From assembly GCF_017590215.1 (NCBI RefSeq), contig NZ_JAFFPK010000081.1:1-39974 (forward strand): 39,974 nucleotides of DNA. The letters run 5' to 3'. Positions 34,351 to 39,974 of this stretch are shown here, piece by piece. The translations under genes were made by a program, and so were the position numbers. The DNA comes from Clostridium sp. CCUG 7971 (GTDB taxonomy: Bacteria; Bacillota; Clostridia; Peptostreptococcales; Peptostreptococcaceae). Numbering within the stretch: the stretch's first letter is position 1; each line of letters starts with the position of its first letter. The notes beneath the pieces were generated by a model. It saw only the letters and a list, made by a program, of their open reading frames with translations, was not told where the DNA came from and did not search any database.

Positions 34351-34815
34351 TTATTTATCTCCTTTTTCTAAGTTGCTATAAATCTTATTTAAAATACATA
34401 TTGTTTGAGATTTTTCTTCTTCTGAAAAACCTTTAAAGCATTTATCATCTAAGTCAATAAATATCTTATCAACTCTTCTTTGGACTTCTTTGCCCTTATC
34501 AGTTAAATATACATTTAAAATTCTTTTATCTTTTGGATTTCTTTCTCTATATATAAGATTTTCTTTTTCCATTCCAGCTAATATACTTGTAGCCGTAGCA
34601 GGCTCTATTTTACAATAACTTGCTAACTCTCTTTGGCTACAGCCTGAATTATCTATAAGAAAATCTAGTATTTTAGGCTTTCCTTGCGTTAACCCTATTT
34701 TTAAAAATTCATTTTTTGCATTTTTACGATGTGCCCTCATTAGCTTCATTAATGCAGAATGTAGAGTTCCATTATTTATATGTCTTCTATCTTCTTTAAT
34801 ATGTAACACCTCCAA
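34351..34815 (-). CDS. MarR-family transcriptional repressor of the ABC exporter
   Basis: A winged-helix MarR regulator of about 150 residues. KPKILDFLIDNSGCSQRELASYCKIEPATATSILAGMEKENLIYRERNPKDKRILNVYLTDKG is the DNA-binding core, including the conserved D-x-R wing. It is the first gene of the exporter operon and its promoter region holds a 51-base palindrome, so it probably represses itself and the pump until a drug or metabolite binds. The start is uncertain. The outer TTG (34815) overlaps the palindrome; GTG (34809) sits inside the GGAGG; ATT (34800) has the GGAGG 8 bases upstream, and no in-frame ATG occurs before the first core helix. Confidence 0.9.
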   Translation of the reverse strand: MEVLHIKEDRRHINNGTLHSALMKLMRAHRKNAKNEFLKIGLTQGKPKILDFLIDNSGCSQRELASYCKIEPATATSILAGMEKENLIYRERNPKDKRILNVYLTDKGKEVQRRVDKIFIDLDDKCFKGFSEEEKSQTICILNKIYSNLEKGDK

Positions 34816-34864
34816 AGTATAATAGTTAGATGGCTAATCATTAGCCGTCTAACTATTATACTTT
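34814..34864. promoter_or_regulatory. 51-base near-perfect palindromic operator of the MarR operon
   Basis: The arms 34814-34838 and 34840-34864 match at 24 of 25 positions around base 34839. The core is GGCTAATCATTAGCC, flanked by TAGTTAGA and TCTAACTA, and TATTAT/TATAAT sequences fit a -10 element within it. It overlaps the upstream edge of the marR translation start. A MarR dimer, or two, would block transcription here. It may also affect the divergent GntP gene 150 bases away. Confidence 0.85.
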
Positions 34865-34985
34865 ATCATATTAAATTTTATATGTAAATTGTAGTATTTT
34901 TTATTTTTAATACTTAAGCTGTGTAGATAAATATCCTTAGGGTAATATATAAATAAAATTTATATATTTTTAATTCATTAAAAAG

Positions 34986-35021
34986 AAAGGAGTTTGTCAT
35001 TTATTTTGACAATATAATAAA
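34986..35021 (+). promoter_or_regulatory. Displaced ribosome binding site with intervening hairpin (GntP gene)
   Basis: A strong AAAGGAG (34986-34992) lies 29 bases before the ATG, too far for normal initiation. Between them TTGTCA (34994-34999) and TGACAA (35007-35012) form a 6-base-pair hairpin with a 7-base loop. Folding would bring the effective spacing to about 10 bases. No nearer Shine-Dalgarno exists, and an in-frame stop rules out an upstream start. Confidence 0.55.
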
Positions 35022-36401
35022 ATGATTAGCATCTTAGGTTTAATTTTTTCATTAGCAATTATAATATATCTCGCTTATAAAGGATACTCAACTATTATTA
35101 CAGCACCAATAATTGCAATAATTACTATATTAGTTACAACTGGATTTGATAGTTATCTAATGGCTAACTATACAGAAGTTTATATGGTTGGTTTTTCTAA
35201 CTTTATAAAAAATTATTTTCCATTATTTATGACTGGAGCAATTTTTGCAAAATTAATGGAAGAAGCAGGTTATGCAAAATCAATTGCACACTTTATTACT
35301 ATAAAACTAGGAAAAGATAAATCAATTTTAGCAGTAGTATTGTCTGGAGCTTTACTTACATATGGAGGTGTATCTTTATTCGTAGTTGCATTTATTTTAT
35401 ATCCTATTGCAAGTATGTTATTTAAAGAAGCAGACATTCCTAAAAGACTTATTCCTGGAACAATTGCATTAGGTTCCTTTACCTTTACAATGACGGCACT
35501 TCCAGGTTCACCTGAAATCCAAAATGTAATTCCTATGAAGTATTTTGGAACAGACACTTTTGCATCTCCTATTATTGGTATATTTGCAAGTATTCTTATG
35601 CTGAGCCTTGGTATGATTTGGTTAACAAAACGAGCTAAATCTGCAAGGTCTAATAATGAAGGTTATGGAAATCATAAAGAAGAAATAATTAAAAGAAATT
35701 TAGATAATTTGCCAAATATATTTTTATCTATTCTTCCTATATTAATAATATTCATTACTAATTTAATTTTTTCTAAATTATATTACCCTAATATAGATGG
35801 AAGTTATTTAAGTAAATATAATACAACATTAAGTAGTGTTTCTGGTACATGGAGTGTAATTATAGCTATTGTTCTAGCAGATTTATTTATAATAGTGACT
35901 AATTTAAAATCTATAAAAAATATGAAAAGTGTATTAGACACTGGAGTATCAAATTCATTTAGGCCATTGCTTAATTCAAGTGCAATAGTTGGATATGGTA
36001 GCGTTATAAAATCTCTAGCTGTATTTGGAGTTATTCAATCATTTGTATTTGGAATTTCATCAAATCCAATAATATCTGAAGCCTTATCAGTAAACCTTAT
36101 TTGCGGACTTACAGCTTCTGCCTCTGGTGGTCTTGGTATCTCCCTTGATGCTTTAGCTCCAACTTATATTAAGATGAGTCAGGCTTTAAATATATCACCT
36201 GAGATACTTCATAGAATAGCTTCACTTTCTTCGGGTGGATTAGACACACTTCCTCACAATGGAGCTGTTATAACAACATTAGCTATTTGTGGATTAACAC
36301 ACAAAGAATCTTATAAAGATATTTTTGTTACGTCTGTTGTTATACCTATTTGTGTAACAGCTATAATTGTTTTGTTAACGTCTTTACAAGTAGTGATTTA
36401 A
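35022..36401 (+). CDS. GntP-family permease (gluconate/hydroxy-acid:H+ symporter family)
   Basis: A 459-residue integral membrane protein with about 12 helices. The N-terminus (MISILGLIFSLAIIIYLAYKGYS) and blocks such as LTYGGVSLFVVAFILYPIA, LPGSPEIQNVIP, SASGGLGISLDAL and SSGGLDTLPHNGAV are those of the GntP/CitMHS-type family (PF02447). It probably imports a sugar acid or short hydroxy acid such as gluconate or hydroxybutyrate with protons. The substrate is not evident, as no catabolic gene lies beside it. It diverges from marR, sharing a 206-base promoter region, and ends in a terminator. The ribosome binding site is unusual. Confidence 0.88.
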   Translation: MISILGLIFSLAIIIYLAYKGYSTIITAPIIAIITILVTTGFDSYLMANYTEVYMVGFSNFIKNYFPLFMTGAIFAKLMEEAGYAKSIAHFITIKLGKDKSILAVVLSGALLTYGGVSLFVVAFILYPIASMLFKEADIPKRLIPGTIALGSFTFTMTALPGSPEIQNVIPMKYFGTDTFASPIIGIFASILMLSLGMIWLTKRAKSARSNNEGYGNHKEEIIKRNLDNLPNIFLSILPILIIFITNLIFSKLYYPNIDGSYLSKYNTTLSSVSGTWSVIIAIVLADLFIIVTNLKSIKNMKSVLDTGVSNSFRPLLNSSAIVGYGSVIKSLAVFGVIQSFVFGISSNPIISEALSVNLICGLTASASGGLGISLDALAPTYIKMSQALNISPEILHRIASLSSGGLDTLPHNGAVITTLAICGLTHKESYKDIFVTSVVIPICVTAIIVLLTSLQVVI

Positions 36402-36432
36402 ATAAAAGGGTGAACTAATTCACCCTTTTATT
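36401..36432. terminator. Bidirectional terminator between GntP and B3/B4 genes
   Basis: A perfect 14-base-pair stem (36401-36414 with 36419-36432, loop CTAA) starts at the last base of the GntP stop codon. Its right arm contains the stop codon of the out-of-frame 3' end of the convergent B3/B4 gene. Confidence 0.88.
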
Positions 36433-36507
36433 TTATTATCTTGCTGTCTAAAATAGTTGCATTAGAGTATTTTTTTAATAATTTTATACCATATTCTATA
36501 TAATCAT

Positions 36508-37071
36508 TTAGCTCTTCATATTCATAAGTATATGCTTAGTATCTTTAGTTATCATGGCTCTTACTGAATCTGATGTAGTACTTCCAAATTTCCCCTTTTC
36601 ATCTTCAAACACAGGTAGATTTTCTATATTAATTGATCCTCTACCAATGCCATCATAACGTTCTTCCTTGCCACCTACATTAAAATATATTACACCACTT
36701 ACCTTATCTAAATCATATGTTCCTACTGAAAAAAAGCTTTTAAGTGATATTAAATTATTTATATCTACTACATTATTTACCTTATATAATTCCATACCTT
36801 TTACTACTCTTTTAACCAATGATTCCGATGAAAGTCTATACCTACTTGGATCTTTCCCTAAACTTTTATATGCTTTTCTGTATGCATCTATATTTTTTAT
36901 TTCTAATATATCACTTTGTGTAATACTTTCTCTTATAGTACTACATTTATCATCTATTAATTTCCATAATTTATCACAACCATCATAAACATCAACATAT
37001 TCCTCAATACATCCTATTGCTACTTGAGGGCATTTCTTCTTTAGTTCATCAGATATTTTAATTTCTACCAT
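36508..37071 (-). CDS. B3/B4 tRNA-binding-domain protein, 3' end frameshifted
   Basis: A protein of about 187 residues built around a stand-alone B3/B4 domain (PF03483), known from phenylalanyl-tRNA synthetase beta. Visible blocks are AYRKAYKSLGKDPSRYRLSSESLVKRV, INNLISLKSFFSVGTYDLDKVSG and GSTTSDSVRAMITKDTK. Free-standing copies may edit mischarged tRNA or bind amino acids; the role is unproven. The frame ends abruptly at MNMKS, but the next frame continues with AYTYEYEELNDYIEYGIKLL and stops at 36428 inside the terminator. That is the normal helical C-terminus of this family, so a short deletion near 36535 probably shifted the frame. I start at the ATG at 37071; the ATG at 37080 overlaps the AAAGGA signal. 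Confidence 0.78.
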   Translation of the reverse strand: MVEIKISDELKKKCPQVAIGCIEEYVDVYDGCDKLWKLIDDKCSTIRESITQSDILEIKNIDAYRKAYKSLGKDPSRYRLSSESLVKRVVKGMELYKVNNVVDINNLISLKSFFSVGTYDLDKVSGVIYFNVGGKEERYDGIGRGSINIENLPVFEDEKGKFGSTTSDSVRAMITKDTKHILMNMKS

Positions 37072-37256
37072 ATATATCATCCTTTCTTCAACTTTATGTA
37101 TTTATTAACATCATCCTTAATAGTTATACTATTTTTTTATTACTTATACTTTATATACTAACATAGTTTGAAATATTACTTATCCACTTTTTATAATACC
37201 TAATTTATAGTAATATAAATATGTATAATACTATAGAAATTTGGAGGCTTATTTAT

Positions 37257-37676
37257 ATGAGAAGTTCATGGGAAGAATATTTTATGGGTATAGCCGAAAG
37301 TATAGCACAAAGAGGAACTTGTGATAGAGCTTTCGTGGGAGCTGTTATTGTAAACTCAGATAATAGAATAGTTAGTACTGGATATAATGGTAGTATTTCA
37401 GGTGATGATCACTGTATCGATACTGAGCATAAAATGAGAGATGGCCATTGTATAAGAACTATACATGCTGAACAAAATGCACTATATTACTGTGCTAAGG
37501 AAGGTATAAAAGTTAAAAAGTGCAGTATATATGTAACTCATTTTCCTTGTTTAAATTGTACAAAAGCTCTTATCCAATCTGGTATAAAACATATTTATTA
37601 TAGAAATGATTATAGAGTTGATGAATATGCATTAGAGCTTTTAAACTTGGCTAATGTAGGATATACAAAACTATAA
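37257..37676 (+). CDS. dCMP deaminase-like protein (ComEB type)
   Basis: A 139-residue zinc deaminase. H70 and E72 in TIHAEQNAL with C98 and C101 in PCLNC form the catalytic zinc site. Upstream residues C53 and H64 (DHCIDTEHK, DGHCIRTIH) resemble the extra zinc or allosteric site of dCMP deaminases, and GAVIVNSDNRIVSTGYNGS is the substrate-side motif. It would convert dCMP to dUMP for dTTP synthesis. B. subtilis ComEB is a close relative. I start it at 37257 because GGAGG lies 9 bases upstream; the ATG at 37221 would add 12 residues that do not fit the family. The selenoprotein gene follows 54 bases later. Confidence 0.9.
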   Translation: MRSSWEEYFMGIAESIAQRGTCDRAFVGAVIVNSDNRIVSTGYNGSISGDDHCIDTEHKMRDGHCIRTIHAEQNALYYCAKEGIKVKKCSIYVTHFPCLNCTKALIQSGIKHIYYRNDYRVDEYALELLNLANVGYTKL

Positions 37677-37730
37677 ATAGTAAAATATCTGGCAATAATA
37701 TAATTTATACTATTTAAGTGGAGGCTTATT

Positions 37731-38060
37731 ATGATTATAAATATAACTGAGATGGCAAAAGTTGCTCTTGATAATATGATAAAAGACTATAATGTAGATA
37801 GTAATAATATTAGAGTATACTTAAAAAGCATAGCTTGATATGGGCCTATATTTAATGTAGCTCTGGATGAGCCTACTGAAAAAGATGAAGTATTCAAAGT
37901 TGATGATTACTTGATAATAATTAATAAAGATTTAGCTTCTAAATTTGAAGTGGTAAATATTTATTATAAATCAACTCAAAGCTATGGCGATTTTCATATA
38001 ACTACTGACTTAGTATGGAAAGATGAGTACCATTATAGCGATTGGGCAAAACCTTGGTAA
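37731..38060 (+). CDS. HesB/IscA-like selenoprotein (in-frame TGA read as Sec36)
   Basis: A frame of 110 codons with GGAGG 6 bases before the ATG is interrupted by one TGA at 37836-37838. Conservation continues on both sides. NNIRVYLKSIA before it and YGPIFNVALDEPTEKDEVFKVDDYLIIINKDL after it match the A-type/HesB domain (PF01521), in which this place holds the conserved cysteine of the CxGP motif. A SECIS-like hairpin follows. HesB-like proteins are a known bacterial selenoprotein family, so the TGA most likely encodes selenocysteine. The product is 109 residues with no cysteine at all. The C-terminal CxC of IscA is absent, so it is unlikely to be a normal Fe-S carrier; a redox role is possible. 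Without Sec insertion only a 35-residue stub would form. Confidence 0.88.
37857..37876 (+). promoter_or_regulatory. Bacterial SECIS-like hairpin
   Basis: GTAG-CTC-TGGAT-GAG-C-CTAC folds into a 7-base-pair stem with one bulged C and a 5-base loop containing GG. The loop begins 25 bases after the TGA, within the usual spacing for bacterial SECIS elements read by SelB. It lies inside the coding frame, as bacterial SECIS elements do. Confidence 0.72.
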
Positions 38061-38074
38061 ATTTTACTTAAATT

Positions 38075-38111
38075 AATAAAAACCTCATGTTATAATCATG
38101 AGGTTTTTATT
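38075..38111. terminator. Bidirectional terminator
   Basis: A perfect 15-base-pair stem (38075-38089 with 38097-38111) and a 7-base loop sit between the selenoprotein gene and the convergent oxidoreductase gene. The right arm overlaps the latter's stop codon. Confidence 0.88.
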
Positions 38112-39078
38112 ATTCAAATGGGTATTTTATTCCCCACTGATTTCTAACATTATCCATTAAATTCATAACGTCAATAGACAATTCTAAATTTTTATTCTTT
38201 AATTTATTTAATATATAACTATTCATATTTTCTACTTCATACTCTAATGCTTTTGATGTATCTCCTACTTCTATTTTTTCGCTAGAACCATCTGTATAAG
38301 TTATTAAGGCACTACAAGCTCTTGGAAAATTATCAACAGTTATAAATGCTAATTCTCCCGCTATTATACCTCTTTTAGGCATCTTAGACCTCATTGTAAG
38401 AGATACAACTGCCATTTCATCATTATAATTTTTTAAAATTATTCCTGATTGTTCATCTACTCCTGTTTCAAATTCTTTAACAGTTGTTAATACTTCATTT
38501 GGTTGACTCGATAAAAAGAACCTTGCAAAAGATAGTGCATATGTACCTATATCTAAAAGTGCTCCACCTGCTAATTCTTTACTAAAGAATCTATTATTAA
38601 CGTCATATTCTTTACAACTTCCAAAAGATACTTGTATCATTTTTAACTTCCCTATTCTACCACTATCGATTATATCACGTAGCTTTTTATACAATGGCAT
38701 ATGATAAATTGTCATTGCCTCAGTAAGTATTAAATTTTTTTCTTTTGCTAAATTTACTGCTTTTTCTAATTGACTACTATTTACCGTAATAGCTTTTTCA
38801 CAAATTACATGTTTGTTTTTTTCTAAACTTTTAGTTATAAATTCATAATGGTTACAGTGAGGTGTTGATATATATACAACATCAATATTTTCATCATCTA
38901 ACATTTTATCTACATTGTCATATACCTTTTCAATATTATATTCATTAGCAAACTCTTTTCCTTTTTCAATATTTCTTGCAAAAACTGCATATATACTCTT
39001 ATTAACGTTATTTATAGCATTCGCAAAATCTGTTGCCGCTATTCCAGGACCTATTATTGCCCAATTTAAATTACTCAT
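38110..39078 (-). CDS. Gfo/Idh/MocA-family NAD(P)-dependent oxidoreductase
   Basis: A 322-residue oxidoreductase. The N-terminal Rossmann domain starts with NWAIIGPGIAATDFANAI. The family motif CEKAITV (from EKP in the consensus, here EKA) lies near residue 93 after YISTPHCNHYEF, and the catalytic-region GGALLDIGTYALSF (about 170) holds the conserved D and Y where the consensus has D...H. The substrate is probably a sugar, inositol or dihydrodiol-type compound; nothing nearby narrows it. AGGAGG lies upstream of ATG. It is monocistronic and convergent with the selenoprotein gene. Confidence 0.9.
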   Translation of the reverse strand: MSNLNWAIIGPGIAATDFANAINNVNKSIYAVFARNIEKGKEFANEYNIEKVYDNVDKMLDDENIDVVYISTPHCNHYEFITKSLEKNKHVICEKAITVNSSQLEKAVNLAKEKNLILTEAMTIYHMPLYKKLRDIIDSGRIGKLKMIQVSFGSCKEYDVNNRFFSKELAGGALLDIGTYALSFARFFLSSQPNEVLTTVKEFETGVDEQSGIILKNYNDEMAVVSLTMRSKMPKRGIIAGELAFITVDNFPRACSALITYTDGSSEKIEVGDTSKALEYEVENMNSYILNKLKNKNLELSIDVMNLMDNVRNQWGIKYPFE

Positions 39079-39427
39079 ATATTACCTCCTAATTACTCAA
39101 TTTTTATGTACTACCTAGGCCTAATCTAATTGTCTTTGATTATATTATAACTTTCAAGTGCTCCTTCATTTTTACCAACTGTATTTTTATAGTATTATTA
39201 TAGTTTATTTTCTTAAATATTAAATTCCTGAAAATTTTTTTATTAATTATTTTCTCAGATTTATCTAAATAGTTACAAATAATCAACCCTTATTTACATA
39301 ATTTACCACGAGTGATATATTTAAATTATACACGTTTTCATAAGGAAAGAATTTTATTGAAATATATAAAATATATTTCTGGGTAAACTAATATCTAATA
39401 AAAATATTTTATAAAGGAGATATACAT
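39079..39427. other. Divergent promoter region of the oxidoreductase and ferritin genes
   Basis: This 349-base gap separates two divergent genes. It is AT-rich and must hold both promoters, but no unambiguous -35/-10 pair stands out. The only clear structure is the palindrome at 39359-39379. No small gene with a convincing ribosome binding site was found. Confidence 0.5.
39359..39379. promoter_or_regulatory. Palindrome upstream of ferritin, possible operator
   Basis: GAAATATAT-AAA-ATATATTTC is a perfect 9+9-base inverted repeat, 49-69 bases before the ferritin ATG, in promoter position. It could bind an iron or peroxide regulator such as Fur or PerR, but it does not match the Fur consensus well, and AT-rich palindromes arise easily by chance. 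Confidence 0.35.
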
Positions 39428-39940
39428 ATGCTAAACGAAGTATTATTAAAAAAACTTAATGATCAAATTAACTTTGAATTTTATTCTTCTTACACTTATT
39501 TAGCAATGGCTGCTTACGCTGAGTCTATTGATTTAAGTGGTTTCGCTAATTTCTTTAGAGTTCAAGCTGAAGAAGAATTATTCCACGCTATGAAACTTTA
39601 TGATTATGTATTTCAAAAAAATGGTGTTGTAGAATTAGAAGCTATACCTAAACCTAACACTAAATTTGAAGATATAATTGATGCATTTGAAAAAGGTTAT
39701 GAGCATGAACAATTAGTAACAAGTAGAATATATGAACTTGCTGATTTAGCTTCTGAAGAAAGAGAACACTCTACAATGAGTCTTCTTAGATGGTTTATAG
39801 ACGAACAAGTTGAAGAAGAAAATAACTTTAGCTCTCTATTAAAAAGAGTAAAAAGATCTAAAGAAAATCCAGCTGCTTTATATATGATGGATGATGATCT
39901 TGCAACAAAAGTATTTACACCTCCAACAAACCAACAATAA
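39428..39940 (+). CDS. ftnA: Bacterial non-haem ferritin
   Basis: A 170-residue ferritin (FtnA type). The di-iron ferroxidase residues are in the classic places: E17 (INFEFYSS), E50 and H53 (AEEELFHAM), E94 (YEHEQL) and Q127 (FIDEQVEEE), with E130 as the third-site ligand. Twenty-four subunits should form a cage that oxidises Fe2+ and stores it, protecting an anaerobe from iron and peroxide damage. AAAGGAG lies 8 bases before ATG. The gene is alone at the window edge; no terminator is visible in the last 34 bases. Confidence 0.96.
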   Translation: MLNEVLLKKLNDQINFEFYSSYTYLAMAAYAESIDLSGFANFFRVQAEEELFHAMKLYDYVFQKNGVVELEAIPKPNTKFEDIIDAFEKGYEHEQLVTSRIYELADLASEEREHSTMSLLRWFIDEQVEEENNFSSLLKRVKRSKENPAALYMMDDDLATKVFTPPTNQQ

Positions 39941-39974
39941 AGCTATAAAATTTATTATATTTGCTTATAAAAAA

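Noticed and set aside
37221-37256. Upstream ATG for the dCMP deaminase-like gene
   Set aside because: GGAGG is located just before the ATG at 37257, and the added residues do not fit the family N-terminus.
37836-37838. TGA in the HesB-like gene as a simple nonsense mutation
   Set aside because: It falls exactly on the family cysteine column, is TGA rather than TAA/TAG, is followed by a SECIS-like hairpin, and the rest of the gene shows no other damage.

Overview
The window is AT-rich DNA from an anaerobic, amino-acid-fermenting Gram-positive bacterium. The best fit is a clostridium of the Peptostreptococcaceae (Clostridioides/Paraclostridium/Paeniclostridium type). Three things point there: a complete oxidative L-ornithine (Stickland) degradation operon, AT-rich codon use with strong GGAGG ribosome binding sites and frequent TTG starts, and an amidase whose C-terminal domain resembles those of clostridial phage endolysins. 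An in-frame UGA in a HesB-like gene further suggests a selenocysteine-using host. Species cannot be fixed from the sequence alone.

Layout. 1-157: right end of an IS3-family insertion sequence. 183-4934: small and hypothetical genes (small membrane peptide, VanZ-like protein, cupin, four-cysteine thioredoxin-like ferredoxin candidate, two unknown proteins, a divergent stand-alone DprA, an endolysin-like amidase). 5183-12061: a large SWIM-SNF2 helicase, a MATE exporter and two unknown proteins. 12323-20244 (minus strand): the ornithine operon, transcribed ord-ortA-ortB-oraS-oraE-MutL-like-orr. It is preceded by a textbook sigma-54 -24/-12 promoter and, about 45 bases further upstream, a perfect 13+13-base inverted repeat that looks like an enhancer site. 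21432-22825: the likely activator, a PAS/AAA+/Fis sigma-54 regulator, split by a frameshift at a run of seven A. 23038-30564: RelA/SpoT-type alarmone synthetase, DbpA-like RNA helicase, SH3b-NlpC/P60 wall hydrolase with 228-base tandem repeats, a small protein, a BMP-family lipoprotein and a PAS-GGDEF-HD-GYP c-di-GMP protein. 30809-34815: a MarR-regulated heterodimeric ABC exporter operon with a 51-base near-perfect palindrome as operator. 35022-39940: GntP-family permease, a B3/B4-domain protein with a 3' frameshift, a dCMP-deaminase-like protein, a selenoprotein, a Gfo/Idh/MocA oxidoreductase and ferritin.

How the genes work together. Orr converts L-ornithine to D-ornithine. OraS/OraE (B12 and PLP) make 2,4-diaminopentanoate. 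Ord deaminates it oxidatively to 2-amino-4-oxopentanoate. OrtA/OrtB cleave that with CoA to D-alanine and acetyl-CoA. The MutL/GlmL-like ATPase-fold protein probably maintains the B12 mutase. Sigma-54 control by a PAS sensor activator would switch the pathway on.

Most notable discovery: a gene at 37731-38060 that ordinary ORF calling breaks at an in-frame TGA. It encodes a 109-residue HesB/IscA-like protein in which the TGA sits where the family has its conserved cysteine. A compact SECIS-like hairpin follows at the expected distance, so it is most simply read as a cysteine-free HesB-like selenoprotein. Other points worth a second look are the A7 slippery sequence in the sigma-54 activator, a ribosome binding site separated from its start codon by a hairpin (GntP gene), the MarR operator with an unclear start codon, and an internal GTG in the amidase.
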